A DNA stretch of 64,000 nucleotides from Campylobacter sp. RM16192 (GCF_004803855.2 NZ_CP012552.1:1488001-1552000); one strand, 5' to 3'. Counted from the first letter of the stretch, positions 7,448 through 16,694 are shown. The notes: generated from the sequence alone by a model not told the origin. Program-made: numbers and translations.

Positions 7448-8551
7448 TTAAACTGCAGTTTGTGCTAAAAGAGCTTTTACTCTTTCTTTAATAGTTTTCA
7501 TATCTATGCTTTTTGAAGAATCATCCGAAGGGTTTCTTAAAAGTTCTGCTATAGTTATCTCTTCTTGCATCATTCTCTCCAGATGAATATCACTTGCACC
7601 ACCTTTGTTTCTTTTTATAAATTCTATGTCTTTTCGTCCTTGCTCCATGTTCCATATGGAGTATGTTGCTACTTGATCTGTAAGTTTTGTTTCGCCGCTA
7701 TCGCTAGCCTTTGGAGCAAAGCTCTTTAAAAATCCGATAAAAAACCCCTGCATTTGTATAGCCGTCTTGGGTTTTATACATAGACATATTAGGATTAAAT
7801 TTAAGTCCTCCGCCGTTATCCTTAGCTAGACCTCTCATGCTGAAATCCAGTTGATAAGCATTAAAATTAACCTGTAAAGAACTAAGCTCTTTAGCTAAAT
7901 CTTTTGCATTTTCAATCTGCTGCGAATTCCTATAGATATTAGTAACTTTATAACTATCTACATCAGGAAGATAGTTGCCGTTATCCGTTAGTTTTGTGCT
8001 ATTAAAGCTAAATCCTTTAGGTAGTTTGCTTAGATCATCTCTTGTATAAATTTGTTTATCGTCTGAACCTACTACGTTTTGAAAAAGCTTATAGTATTTT
8101 GTTTTACGGTATCTGCCATATCTATATTTTCAAAGGTTTTAGTATTGTATGTAGGTTTATGTATATAACTTCTTTCATTGTAGTCATAAATTTCATCAAG
8201 AGTTGATTTATGAATTTTAAAGTTTTCAGGAAGCCCGGCAGCCTTATTGAAGTCGCTTCCCATAAAACTTTCGCTATCTATGCTATACCCATAAGTATTT
8301 GGTGTAAATTTAACTTGATTTATATTTGTTTGCAAATTTGAATTTAAGGGTGTAGCACCAGAAAAGTTTTGTGTACTTACTTGTAAAATTTGAGTAGCCT
8401 GCTGAACCATTTCTAAGTTTAGGCTTTGTGCCAAAACCTGAGCTCCAAAAGCTGTTCCTCCGGCTTATTTTTTAGCTTTCAGCTCTTTTGCCGTATTGGT
8501 AACAGATTCGTATTGATGTCCTGCACTATATTGATTAGAGATGTTATTCAT
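7448..8551 (-). pseudogene. broken flagellar-regulon gene (one stop, two frameshifts)
   Basis: Starting from the ATG at 8551-8549 with the site AGAGG in front, the frame reads MNNISNQYSAGHQYES, reaches a TAA stop at codon 29 (8465-8467) and then continues in the same frame (AGGTAFGAQVLAQS) to about 8090. A one-base loss in an A run there moves the sense frame (YYKLFQNVVGSDDKQIY onward) until about 7735. There an extra T in a run of six moves it again into the last part (SFAPKASDSGETKLTDQV to ALLAQTAV, stop at 7448). The repaired protein would have about 367 residues, with no signal peptide. A sigma54 promoter precedes it. Its family is not recognised with certainty; a flagellar-dependent secreted protein of the Cj0814 type is one candidate to test. 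Confidence 0.7.
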
Positions 8552-8588
8552 TGCTTACCTCTTTTATAAAATTACTGCAAAAGAACAA

Positions 8589-8602
8589 GCAAGAATTATT
8601 CC
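8589..8602 (-). promoter_or_regulatory. sigma54 (RpoN) promoter of the broken gene
   Basis: On the minus strand GG (8601-8602), ten bases, then GC (8589-8590), within AAAGGAATAATTCTTGCTT. This has the obligatory GG-N10-GC spacing and the TTGCTT form usual for Campylobacter flagellar class 2 promoters. The predicted start is about 12 bp downstream, leaving a leader of roughly 26 nt before the ATG at 8551. RpoN with the activator FlgR (encoded in this window) drives the hook and rod genes in Campylobacter. Confidence 0.65.
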
Positions 8603-9113
8603 TTTATGAAATATAAACACCTACTCCAAAGGAATATTCTTTGCTTAAATCTTTTTAAGCTAATTAGAAAGTTTAAGCTATGATATCTTCAAATTTAAAT
8701 CACTCCTATCAAAATTTAATTATTCAAAAGACAGATAAACTACATTAAAAACTAAAGTGGAAGTTTTTATAAATAAAATATCTTAAATTTAAAGAATTAT
8801 AGCGTTTGATGCTGTTTTGTGCATTTGCTACATAATAACGATAAAAATGAATAAAAATGTGTTATATTATTTTATTTAGTAGTATTGACTATTCTTGATA
8901 TTAATATATAATTTCATTATTTAAATATAAATAAGGCAAATGGTGTCAAGAGTGTCTATATTATTTTTTATAAATATTGTAAGAACAATACTTTTATTAA
9001 ACGAACTTCAAAAACATGAGCAAATTCATTAACAATAAAAGCTTGATCAAAGAATAAATTATTGACTAGATCAAGTAAAAAAATATGTACCATAATAAAA
9101 GAGGAGCTTAAAT
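8603..9113. other. non-coding stretch
   Basis: About 510 very AT-rich bases without a gene. The only structure seen is an interrupted palindrome CTTGATC (9042-9048) ... GATCAAG (9069-9075), 39 bp before the CPCC gene. It could be an operator or hairpin. Confidence 0.4.
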
Positions 9114-9611
9114 ATGATTAGATGTCCTTGCTGCGGATACTTAACTATGAAATATATAAATGCAAATGACGGCTTTTGTGTTGATATATGTCCTGTTTGT
9201 CATTGGCAATTTGATAATATTTCAAATTCTCGTCCTAATATATCAGTAGGTCCAAATTCAGTATCCTTAAATCAAGCCAAAGAAAATTATAAAAAGATAG
9301 GAGCGAAAGAAGAAAGACTCTTGCAATATGTCCGTCCTCCTACTAAAGAGGAATTTGCGGATAAACGGATAAAATGTCCTTGCTGCGGATATCTAACCAT
9401 AGTAGATAAAGAGGATAAGAATTTAATACAAGATGTTTGTCCTGTTTGTTTTTGGCAATATAATACAGAAGCTATAAATAACCCGAGTAAAATAATAGAG
9501 CCAAATATAGTATCTTTAAATGAGGCTAGACAAAACTATAAAGAGTATAAAGCTTCAAGTAAGCTAGGCTCTATAAATGCGAGAGAGCCTATGGATGATG
9601 AGTTGCTTTAA
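9114..9611 (+). CDS. tandem-duplicated CPCC cysteine-rich protein
   Basis: A 165-residue protein made of two copies of the same roughly 75-residue unit. Each unit begins with CPCCGYLT (residues 4 and about 88), continues with a second cysteine pair CPVCHWQF or CPVCFWQY, and then a VSLN-A--NYK helix. This is the cysteine-rich CPCC domain (Pfam family of that name), probably a zinc-binding knuckle built from CPCC and CPVC. Most members I know of have a single domain. The two units have diverged to about half identity. The ribosome-binding site GAGGAG stands 6 nt before the ATG. It lies alone near the tRNA end of the island. Function is unknown. Confidence 0.75.
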   Translation: MIRCPCCGYLTMKYINANDGFCVDICPVCHWQFDNISNSRPNISVGPNSVSLNQAKENYKKIGAKEERLLQYVRPPTKEEFADKRIKCPCCGYLTIVDKEDKNLIQDVCPVCFWQYNTEAINNPSKIIEPNIVSLNEARQNYKEYKASSKLGSINAREPMDDELL

Positions 9612-9830
9612 AAAGCTTTTGTTGTATTATAATTATGTTGTAAGGATATAAAGCTCATATTATAAAATAAAGGCTTTATAAAAGAATACACTATATACTG
9701 AATTATCAAACAATAAAAATACTAATATAAAAAATCCTTACTATAGTATTCGAACCAACAACTAAAAAGTAAACTGTTATTTTTATAATAGCGTATAATC
9801 ATATGAGCTTTTAAAATAGTACTTTATTAA

Positions 9831-9872
9831 AAAGTGAGACAGTAAAAAATTTTATACTTACTGTCTCACTTT
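9831..9872. repeat. perfect 15-bp inverted repeat at the island end
   Basis: AAAGTGAGACAGTAA (9831-9845) pairs perfectly with TTACTGTCTCACTTT (9858-9872) around a 12-nt loop. The right arm contains the GTCTCAC element that is also repeated at 9874. It could be a terminator for leftward or rightward transcription, or part of the recombination site. Confidence 0.6.
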
Positions 9873-9884
9873 TGTCTCACTTTT
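9863..9884 (+). repeat. tandem 11-bp repeats GTCTCACTTTT (island end)
   Basis: Two perfect copies (9863-9873, 9874-9884), each matching the 11-mers at 3309-3330 in 10 of 11 bases. The following tail (CAGAATAGAATTGA) resembles CGGAATAAAATGA at the other end. Confidence 0.45.
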
Positions 9885-10054
9885 TTTCAGAATAGAATTG
9901 ATAAGAATTTTAAGGAAAAGATAAGAAAAATTTAAGCTAAAACAGATCAAAAATCAAAGAAAAATAGTTGATTATAAGCTCGTACTCAAGGCTTTTTAAT
10001 AACTTTTTGGAAAAAAAGAATAAATTGGAAAAATAAAAAAAATGGAACTGAAAG

Positions 10055-10073
10055 GAAATGGCTCCGGATGCTG
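10055..10073 (+). repeat. attachment-site core inside tRNA-Asn
   Basis: The second copy of the 19-bp direct repeat found at 3224-3242. It covers the CCA end, acceptor stem and first bases of the T arm of tRNA-Asn, so the intact tRNA is kept after insertion. Confidence 0.75.
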
Positions 10074-10133
10074 GATTCGAACCAGCGACCAATCGGTTAA
10101 CAGCCGACTACTCTACCGCTGAGCTAATCCGGA
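10059..10133 (-). tRNA. tRNA-Asn (anticodon GTT)
   Basis: On the minus strand the sequence begins TCCGGATTAGCTCAGCGG and ends ATCCGGAGCCA. The acceptor stem TCCGGAT/ATCCGGA is perfect, the D arm has AGCTCAGCGGTAGAG, the anticodon loop reads CTGTTAACC with anticodon GTT, and the T arm has GGTTCGAATCC. CCA is encoded. It decodes Asn codons AAC and AAU. Its 3' end serves as integration target for the neighbouring islands. Confidence 0.96.
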
Positions 10134-10273
10134 ACATTGATAAAAGAAGCCGTATTATAGAAAAAAATATGCCTTTTGTCAATAAAATTTAGCTTAAAAT
10201 ATATAAATTTTAAAAATTATATTAAATATTCAGAAAAATAGCTTATATTTAGAGCAAATAATAAAAAATTACG

Positions 10274-11188
10274 CTATTCAAATCGAGATATTTTATAAAA
10301 TTTAACTCCACCTACATTTGCTTCATATATCTTGCCTTCTTTTATAAGCTCATTTAAATTGCGCTTTGAGCTTTCAGAAAAGCTATTTTTTACATCTATC
10401 TCACTTTGAGGACGACGACAAGAGAGTTCTAGTAATTCTTCTTTAGTAAAATCAAGCATTGTGCCCCCGTATTTGGCACTAGCTATGACACAAGGTGTAT
10501 TTATAATACAGTTAGCCAGCTCTTCTAGGGTATCCCTACTAACACCTTTTACAGGATAGGCTGGAGGGCGGTCAATAGTGCTTATATCTACTCTTGATGG
10601 TGAAATTTTATTTATAGCGAAATTTAGAGCTTCAAATTCATCTTTAGTGTCATTAAGCCCTTTTACAACAAGAATTTCAAGCACAAGCTCGCCTCTAAAT
10701 TCCTTTCTAAATTCAGACATCTTTTCTATTAGATCAGATACTATAAAGTTTTTATCTCCGCGATCTATTTTACGAAATGTCTTTTGAATAGCGCTATCAA
10801 GGCTAAATTTAACTATATCAAGCGCCAAAATCGCATCATAAATTTTAGAATTTAGCACGCCCGTTCCATTTGACAAAATCAATAACTTTGTACTATCTTT
10901 TATTAAATTTAATCTATAAATAAGCTCTTTTAAATTTGGATACAAAGTTGGCTCGCCGTTTGCAGTAAGCGTGATCACATCGATATCTTTATGTATTTTT
11001 AGCACAGCTGAAACTTCTTTAAGAATTTCATCTACACTAATAGGATTTGAAATTTTATCAACAGTTTTTGAAGCGGTTAATTCGCAATAGACACAATCAA
11101 AATTGCAAGATTTTTTGTCAGGAGACAGGTCAATTCCAAGCGATATACCAAACCGCCTGGAGCTAACCGGTCCAAAAACAATGGACAT
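10274..11188 (-). CDS. radical SAM protein
   Basis: A 304-residue protein with the radical SAM cluster motif CNFDCVYC (Cys28, Cys32, Cys35) that binds the [4Fe-4S] cluster used to cleave S-adenosylmethionine. It is followed by the glycine-containing TANGEPTLYPNL motif near residue 74 that contacts SAM. The region after residue 240 carries a short helical segment resembling a winged-helix tail (SSKRNLNELIKEGKIYEANVGG). The substrate is unknown. Its start codon shares one base with the stop of the chemoreceptor gene upstream, so the two are probably translated from one message. Family certain, function not. Confidence 0.85.
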   Translation of the reverse strand: MSIVFGPVSSRRFGISLGIDLSPDKKSCNFDCVYCELTASKTVDKISNPISVDEILKEVSAVLKIHKDIDVITLTANGEPTLYPNLKELIYRLNLIKDSTKLLILSNGTGVLNSKIYDAILALDIVKFSLDSAIQKTFRKIDRGDKNFIVSDLIEKMSEFRKEFRGELVLEILVVKGLNDTKDEFEALNFAINKISPSRVDISTIDRPPAYPVKGVSRDTLEELANCIINTPCVIASAKYGGTMLDFTKEELLELSCRRPQSEIDVKNSFSESSKRNLNELIKEGKIYEANVGGVKFYKISRFE

Positions 11189-13179
11189 TAAAACTTCTTC
11201 TTTCTTACATCCTCTGCTATAACTTTAGCCATATTGTCAACTTCAGCCGTAACTTCGTTTGTGCTATTAGCTACTTGAACATTTTGTCTGGTGAGATCAT
11301 CTATCTGATTTACGGCTTGATTTATCATATGCACAGCCTCACTCTCTTCTCTAATACTCTCACTCATCTCATTTATACTTTGAGCTAGGACATTTGCATT
11401 AGCTTCTATTTCACTTAATGATTTTTGAGTTCTTTCTGCTAGTTTTCTAACTTCATCGGCAACTACTGCAAAGCCTCTTCCGTGTTCTCCAGCTCTGGCT
11501 GCTTCTATTGCTGCGTTAAGTGCTAGTAAATTTGTTTGATCTGCTATATCTCTTATTATTACTATTATGTTTTTTATCTCTTCTGATTGTCTTGTTACAT
11601 CTTCTGCTTTTTGACTTATAGCATCCATTGAGCTTGACATCTGTTCTACTGCCGCAGCACTTTCTTGAAGAGAATTTGCTTGGATGTTGGTTCCGTTGGT
11701 GAGTTGTTTCATTAATCCCTTGAGCGCTTCAGCCTTTTCTTCTAGAATTTTAGCTTGCTCTAGGCTTTGTCTTAGCATTCCTGAAACCTCCTGCCCAAGA
11801 AGATCAATTCCTGAAGCTATTGAACCATTATCATTAGTTCTTGCGCTAAAATCTTGAGATTTAAATCTATTTAATGTATCAAATATTATATTGCTATTTG
11901 TAGCTACTCCCGTTTGAAGACTTAAAGACAACTTTACAAAGGCTTCTTTGAGATTCATTAGAGCAGGATTTTGCACATCTGCATCAAGAGTAGCCGTAAA
12001 TTTACCTGATTCTATATTATCGACAAAGATATTTGCCTTTCTTATAAACTCATCTTCAGATATCTTGGCTGATTGTATTTTGCTAATATTTTCATTTATT
12101 AAAGACGCCATTACCCCAAACTCATCTTTGGTTCTTACATCTAATTTAGCAGGCTCTTTTATCTCATGATTTAAAAATTTAAAAAATGAAACAAGTCCTG
12201 TTGAAATGAAATTTAAAGGCCTTAAAAAACGCCCTGTAACAACTATAAGCATTGCAATTATTATTGCAATAAAAATTAAAGAAATAATAGATTGATCTTT
12301 TAAAATATCATTTAATATGTGATCATAATCGCTTAGTGAATTATCGGAGCAAATTAGCCAATTGGCAGTATCATAGATTTGGCAAGCAAATAGTCTATTA
12401 TCGCCTCCAAGTACATGCGTATAAGCTTGACCCTTATTTTCAAAATAATTATCTACAGCTAAATTTATAGCAGTTTTTAAGCCAGGCTCTTTTGACATTA
12501 TAAAATCTTTATTCATATGATACATCAATAATCTAGACTCTAAATTTATGATTGCCACACTGCTTGTCTTGCTCTCTTTCATCTGAGAAATAAAACTCTC
12601 AAGGTTGTCTAGCAATACGTCTGTTCCTACAGCTCCTGCGACTTTACCATTTACTATAATAGGCTTAGCAACAGTTATGGCATATTTACCATTTGATTGA
12701 ATAATATATGGATCGGAGAAATAAATATTTTTTATGGCTATGGCATTTTTATACCAAGACCTTGTCCTTACGTCATAGCTATCCTTTTCTTTTGTCAAAT
12801 TTAAAAATTCGGCTACTTTGCCATCTTTTGCAAAAATCAAATCATATAGCTCTCCACTATCTTCAAATCCTACATAAAATTCACTAAGATCCACTACACT
12901 GCTTTTATCAAGCATAACATGTTTTAAAGTATTTTTATCTTGTAAAAGATGTGGGTTTTTCTCTATATAATTTACAAAATTTTCAACTTCTTTAGTACGC
13001 GCTTTAAAAAATTCCTGCACAAAAAGCGATATAGAGCGCGTAGAAGCCTCTTTAGAACTCTTTGATATATTTATAACCGTATCTTTTGTTTTGTTGTAAT
13101 TTATCATCGCAAACACTACAAACGAAAATGTAAGTAGTATAAAAATTATAAAAGCTATCTTATTAGCGACCTTTTTCAT
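11188..13179 (-). CDS. methyl-accepting chemotaxis protein with periplasmic dCache domain
   Basis: A 663-residue transducer. Membrane helix 1 lies at about residues 8-27, followed by a periplasmic double-Cache domain at about 35-285, membrane helix 2 at about 293-315, a linker/HAMP-like region, and a cytoplasmic signalling hairpin from about 480. The tip is [20 protein letters not shown] with [15 protein letters not shown]. The Cache domain contains [11 protein letters not shown] followed by SDPYI and GTDV, resembling the pattern of amino-acid-binding dCache sensors; that ligand class is an inference. The protein ends shortly after the signalling domain (EDVRKKKF), without a CheR tether. The gene sits 29 bp downstream of hemE and may be co-transcribed with it. 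Confidence 0.93.
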   Translation of the reverse strand: MKKVANKIAFIIFILLTFSFVVFAMINYNKTKDTVINISKSSKEASTRSISLFVQEFFKARTKEVENFVNYIEKNPHLLQDKNTLKHVMLDKSSVVDLSEFYVGFEDSGELYDLIFAKDGKVAEFLNLTKEKDSYDVRTRSWYKNAIAIKNIYFSDPYIIQSNGKYAITVAKPIIVNGKVAGAVGTDVLLDNLESFISQMKESKTSSVAIINLESRLLMYHMNKDFIMSKEPGLKTAINLAVDNYFENKGQAYTHVLGGDNRLFACQIYDTANWLICSDNSLSDYDHILNDILKDQSIISLIFIAIIIAMLIVVTGRFLRPLNFISTGLVSFFKFLNHEIKEPAKLDVRTKDEFGVMASLINENISKIQSAKISEDEFIRKANIFVDNIESGKFTATLDADVQNPALMNLKEAFVKLSLSLQTGVATNSNIIFDTLNRFKSQDFSARTNDNGSIASGIDLLGQEVSGMLRQSLEQAKILEEKAEALKGLMKQLTNGTNIQANSLQESAAAVEQMSSSMDAISQKAEDVTRQSEEIKNIIVIIRDIADQTNLLALNAAIEAARAGEHGRGFAVVADEVRKLAERTQKSLSEIEANANVLAQSINEMSESIREESEAVHMINQAVNQIDDLTRQNVQVANSTNEVTAEVDNMAKVIAEDVRKKKF

Positions 13180-13208
13180 CTATAAAAATTCTCCTTTCAT
13201 TATTAATT

Positions 13209-14231
13209 TTATTTTGAACTCTTTTGTTGCACCTGCTTTATGAAATATTTTGCATTTTCAACAGGAATATCAGGCAGAATTCCATGCCCCAAATTAAATA
13301 TATGAGGCGCGCCTTTCATAACGCTTAAAATTTTGTCTAGACCCTCATCAATTGCTGATTTTGAGTAAAGTCTAGTTGGCTCCATATTTCCTTGAAGTAC
13401 AAATTTCGGGCTTAGTTTTGCCTTAGCAAGCTCGATTGGAGTGCTCCAATCCACGCCAAAAACCTCAAAATTTCCATCTATCTTATCAAGATATCCGCTT
13501 ATACCTTTTGGAAATACGATCACTGGAATTTGCGGAAATTCAGCCTTAAGTGCATCTACTATATCCATGATATACTTCCAGCCAAACTCAAAATACGCAC
13601 TCATCTCAAGCGCAGCAGCCCAGCTATCAAAAATTTGCACCGCATTTACGCCGGCTTTGATCTGCTCTTTAATATATCCTATGAGAGCGGCCGTAACCTT
13701 GGCTAAAATTTGATGCATAAATTCTGGATTTGAATAAAGTAGTTTCTTACTAACCGCATAAGTTTTAGTCCCGCCACCTTCTATCATATAGGTAGCTATC
13801 GTCCAAGGAGCACCGCAAAAGCCGATTAACGCTTTATCCTGCGCTAAATTTTCGCGCGTTAGCTTGATCGTATCATATACATAGTCTAAATTTTTGATAG
13901 ATTTTTGGATATCAAGCCTGTCTAAATCCTCTTTTATCTTGATCGGATCGCTAAACACAGGCCCCTCGCCTTGCACAAATTTAAGATCCATGCCCATTTC
14001 AAGCGGCACAACCAAGATGTCGCTAAATAGTATAGCTGCATCCACGCCTAAAATTTCAACAGGCTGAATCGTAACTTCGCTTGCTTTTTTATAGTCTTTA
14101 CAAAGCGACAAAAAATCCCCGGCCGACTTGCGAACAGCCATGTATTCAGGCAGATAGCGCCCTGCTTGACGCATCATCCAAACAGGAGTGTAAGGGGTCG
14201 GCTTCTTAAAACATGCATCTACAAATATCAT
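13209..14231 (-). CDS. hemE: uroporphyrinogen decarboxylase
   Basis: HemE converts uroporphyrinogen III to coproporphyrinogen III in haem synthesis by four decarboxylations. The 340-residue length is normal. The N-terminal signature [15 protein letters not shown] (residues 16-30) and the second signature [16 protein letters not shown] (about 137-152) are intact, as are the conserved Asp in LFSDILV and the Tyr in TYMIEG. Cytoplasmic, no cofactor. The chemoreceptor gene follows after 29 bp. Confidence 0.96.
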   Translation of the reverse strand: MIFVDACFKKPTPYTPVWMMRQAGRYLPEYMAVRKSAGDFLSLCKDYKKASEVTIQPVEILGVDAAILFSDILVVPLEMGMDLKFVQGEGPVFSDPIKIKEDLDRLDIQKSIKNLDYVYDTIKLTRENLAQDKALIGFCGAPWTIATYMIEGGGTKTYAVSKKLLYSNPEFMHQILAKVTAALIGYIKEQIKAGVNAVQIFDSWAAALEMSAYFEFGWKYIMDIVDALKAEFPQIPVIVFPKGISGYLDKIDGNFEVFGVDWSTPIELAKAKLSPKFVLQGNMEPTRLYSKSAIDEGLDKILSVMKGAPHIFNLGHGILPDIPVENAKYFIKQVQQKSSK

Positions 14232-14375
14232 ATTGTTCCTTTAAATTTTTGGCAATTCTAGCGAATTTATTATTTAAAATATTTAAATTAGACGGTAAAA
14301 TAAAGATTATTACGACATAAATAAGAAATAGATATATTAAATTTGCTTGTAAATACTATTTTTATAAAGAAGAAA

Positions 14376-14399
14376 GCATAGCCTTAAATAAGACTATGC
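14376..14399 (-). terminator. terminator after the ydhR-like gene
   Basis: Inverted repeat GCATAG-CCTTA / TAAG-A-CTATGC (11 bp with one mismatch, 2-nt loop), just beyond the stop at 14409. On the minus strand it is followed by the T-rich TTTCTTCTTT. It reads as an intrinsic terminator. Confidence 0.6.
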
Positions 14400-14408
14400 A
14401 AAAGCTAG

Positions 14409-14720
14409 TTACTTTAAAAAATCAGCTTTGTCAATTAGCGAAAGAGGTAAATTGATGTTAAAAATTTTACCTCTAATATTAGTAAATCCAAATTTCTCTA
14501 AACGCTCTGTATGCATCTTTAGATATTTTTGTGCATTTGTAGCGTTATCAAAACAATAAACTCCGCCAGCCTCTTTTGTCTCTTCATTTTCGGTCCAAAT
14601 TTTCCAAATCATACCAGGTTCTTTGGCTATACTCTCAGCCAATCCTTTAAACTGTTCAGACATCTGATCTCCAAAAGGTCCATTTAACTGCGGAAAATCT
14701 ACCTGCAATATTACTGCCAT
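14409..14720 (-). CDS. YdhR-family putative monooxygenase
   Basis: A 103-residue protein of the YdhR type: a small alpha/beta-barrel dimer related to antibiotic-biosynthesis monooxygenases. Family features seen are an N-terminal strand VILQVDFP, the segment GPFGDQMSEQFKGLAESIAKEPGMIWKIW, the acidic ENEETKEAGGVY turn, and the C-terminal helix with KYLKMHTERLEKFGF. Substrate is unknown for the family. It is transcribed alone, with a hairpin terminator behind it and the lepA promoter region in front. Confidence 0.82.
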   Translation of the reverse strand: MAVILQVDFPQLNGPFGDQMSEQFKGLAESIAKEPGMIWKIWTENEETKEAGGVYCFDNATNAQKYLKMHTERLEKFGFTNIRGKIFNINLPLSLIDKADFLK

Positions 14721-14872
14721 TTTATATCCTTTAAAATATTAATCTAACAAAGCCTAAAAAACTTTATCGCAGGAAATTATATCTTATAAAAACTAAATGT
14801 TAAATTCTAATTCTTACATAGCCATCAAAAGAGTATCGGTAGCTTTTTACAATAATTTAACGAAAATTTTTA

Positions 14873-14878
14873 TATAAT
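14873..14878 (+). promoter_or_regulatory. -10 element (TATAAT) of lepA
   Basis: A perfect TATAAT 26 bp before the lepA ATG at 14904, in an AT-rich stretch. This is the typical Campylobacter sigma70 layout. Confidence 0.5.
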
Positions 14879-14903
14879 CGGCTAAATTTTAGTTAGGAAT
14901 TTT

Positions 14904-16694
14904 ATGAAAAATATCAGAAATTTTAGCATCATCGCCCACATCGACCACGGCAAAAGCACCCTTGCAGACCGCTTGATCCAAGAGTGCGGAGCAGTAAGCG
15001 ACCGCGAGATGAGCAGCCAGATAATGGACACGATGGATATCGAAAAAGAGCGTGGTATCACGATAAAAGCTCAAAGCGTAAGGCTTGAGTATAGCTTAAA
15101 CGGCGAAAAATTTATCCTAAACCTAATCGACACTCCGGGCCACGTCGACTTTAGCTACGAAGTAAGCAGAAGCCTTGCAAGTTGCGAAGGAGCGCTGCTT
15201 GTGGTTGATGCAAGCCAAGGAGTCGAGGCTCAAACGATAGCAAACGTCTACATCGCACTTGAAAACAACCTTGAAATCATCCCCGTGATAAATAAAATCG
15301 ACCTTCCCGCAGCCGATCCAGAGCGTGTAAAAAACGAGATAGAGCACGTTATCGGGCTTGACTGCTCAAATGCTATCGAAGTAAGCGCAAAGAGCGGCAT
15401 AGGTATAAAAGAGCTTGTTGAAGCGATCATCACGCGTGTTCCACCACCTCACGGAGAGCTAAAAAGTCCGCTTAAGACGCTGATTTATGATAGCTGGTTT
15501 GACAACTACCTTGGTGCGCTGGCTCTTGTGCGCGTGTATGACGGCGAGTTAGCGAAAAACGACGAAATTTTGGTTATGGGCACAGGCAAGAAGCATATCG
15601 TGCTTGATCTCATGTATCCAAACCCGATAGCACCGATTAAGACAAGCAAGCTAAGTGCTGGCGAAGTAGGTATCGTAGTTCTTGGACTTAAAAACGTAAG
15701 CGACGTGCAAGTTGGCGACACGATAACGCTTGCTAAAAATCCGCTCAAAGAGCCGGTTGGTGGCTTTGAAAGGGCAAAGCCATTTGTATTTGCGGGGCTT
15801 TATCCGATAGAAACGGACAAATTTGAAGATCTGCGCGATGCGCTTGATAAACTCAAGCTAAACGATAGCTCGATAAGCTATGAGCCTGAGACTTCAGTCG
15901 CTCTTGGATTTGGCTTTCGCGTTGGATTTTTGGGACTGCTTCACATGGAAGTTATCAAAGAGCGCTTAGAGCGTGAATTTGATCTTGACTTAATCGCAAC
16001 CGCGCCAACCGTGACATACGAAGTCATCCAAACGGACGGGCAAATTTTAGCTATCCAAAACCCAAGTCAGCTTCCGCCTGTAAATAAAATCGAAGTGATA
16101 AAAGAGCCATATGTGCGCTCAACTATCATCACACCGACTGAATTTTTAGGCAACATTATCACGCTTCTAAATAACCGCAGAGCGATCCAGACCAAGATGG
16201 ACTACATCACTCCAGAGCGCGTGCTGCTTGAATACGACATACCGATGAATGAGATCGTGATGGACTTTTACGATAAGCTAAAATCAAGCACAAAAGGCTA
16301 CGCGAGCTTTGATTATGAGCCTAGCGAGTACCGCGAAGGAGATCTGGTAAAGCTTGATATCAAGGTTGCCGGCGAAACGGTTGATGCGCTCTCTATCATC
16401 GTGCCTGAAAGCAAGGCGCAAAGCAAGGGTCGCGACTTCGTAAAAGCGATGAAGGAGATAGTGCCAATGCAGCTCTTTGAAGTGGCTATCCAAGCAAGTA
16501 TCGGAAATAAAATCATAGCGCGCGAGACGGTTAAATCAATGGGCAAAAACGTCACAGCCAAGTGCTACGGCGGCGATATAACGCGTAAAAGAAAGTTGCT
16601 TGAAAAGCAAAAAGAGGGTAAAAAGAGGATGAAGGCTATAGGCAAGGTAAATTTACCGCAAGAGGCGTTTTTAAGCGTGCTTAAGATAGATTAA
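14904..16694 (+). CDS. lepA: elongation factor 4 (LepA)
   Basis: LepA is a ribosome-bound GTPase that acts on stalled or early elongating ribosomes. At 596 residues it has full family length. G1 AHIDHGKST (residues 11-19), G3 DTPGHVDF (about 79-86) and G4 NKID (about 132) are intact. Domains II and III and the LepA-specific C-terminal domain ([17 protein letters not shown]) follow. Its base composition stands out. Many lines are close to or above 45% GC with frequent GCG, ATC and CGC codons, while the genes after it are near one third GC. Transfer from a higher-GC relative or selection on codon use could explain this. Confidence 0.97.
   Translation: MKNIRNFSIIAHIDHGKSTLADRLIQECGAVSDREMSSQIMDTMDIEKERGITIKAQSVRLEYSLNGEKFILNLIDTPGHVDFSYEVSRSLASCEGALLVVDASQGVEAQTIANVYIALENNLEIIPVINKIDLPAADPERVKNEIEHVIGLDCSNAIEVSAKSGIGIKELVEAIITRVPPPHGELKSPLKTLIYDSWFDNYLGALALVRVYDGELAKNDEILVMGTGKKHIVLDLMYPNPIAPIKTSKLSAGEVGIVVLGLKNVSDVQVGDTITLAKNPLKEPVGGFERAKPFVFAGLYPIETDKFEDLRDALDKLKLNDSSISYEPETSVALGFGFRVGFLGLLHMEVIKERLEREFDLDLIATAPTVTYEVIQTDGQILAIQNPSQLPPVNKIEVIKEPYVRSTIITPTEFLGNIITLLNNRRAIQTKMDYITPERVLLEYDIPMNEIVMDFYDKLKSSTKGYASFDYEPSEYREGDLVKLDIKVAGETVDALSIIVPESKAQSKGRDFVKAMKEIVPMQLFEVAIQASIGNKIIARETVKSMGKNVTAKCYGGDITRKRKLLEKQKEGKKRMKAIGKVNLPQEAFLSVLKID

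Larger units (their letters stand above)
9612..10054. other. island end, non-coding
   Basis: About 440 AT-rich bases with no gene. It contains a long hairpin (9831-9872), tandem GTCTCACTTTT repeats (9863-9884) and an AT-rich tail similar to the one at 3331-3380. It ends at the attachment core in the tRNA-Asn gene. Confidence 0.45.
3224..10073. mobile_element. genomic island in tRNA-Asn (right-hand of two tandem islands)
   Basis: About 6.85 kb bounded by the 19-bp direct repeat of the tRNA-Asn 3' end. Just inside each end lies a pair of tandem 11-bp repeats of one type (GACTCACTTTT at 3309-3330, GTCTCACTTTT at 9863-9884), followed by a similar AT-rich tail. Contents in order: a possible gene remnant, a RelE/RelB-type toxin-antitoxin pair, three unknown genes with flagellar-type promoters (one broken), and a double CPCC protein. 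No integrase, relaxase or replication gene is visible inside, so the element is probably immobile on its own or was moved by an integrase since lost. Confidence 0.6.

Noticed and set aside
8594-8637. Terminator-like repeat ATTCCTTT ... AAAGGAAT
   Set aside because: Only 8 bp with a long loop, no T run, and it overlaps the better-supported sigma54 promoter.
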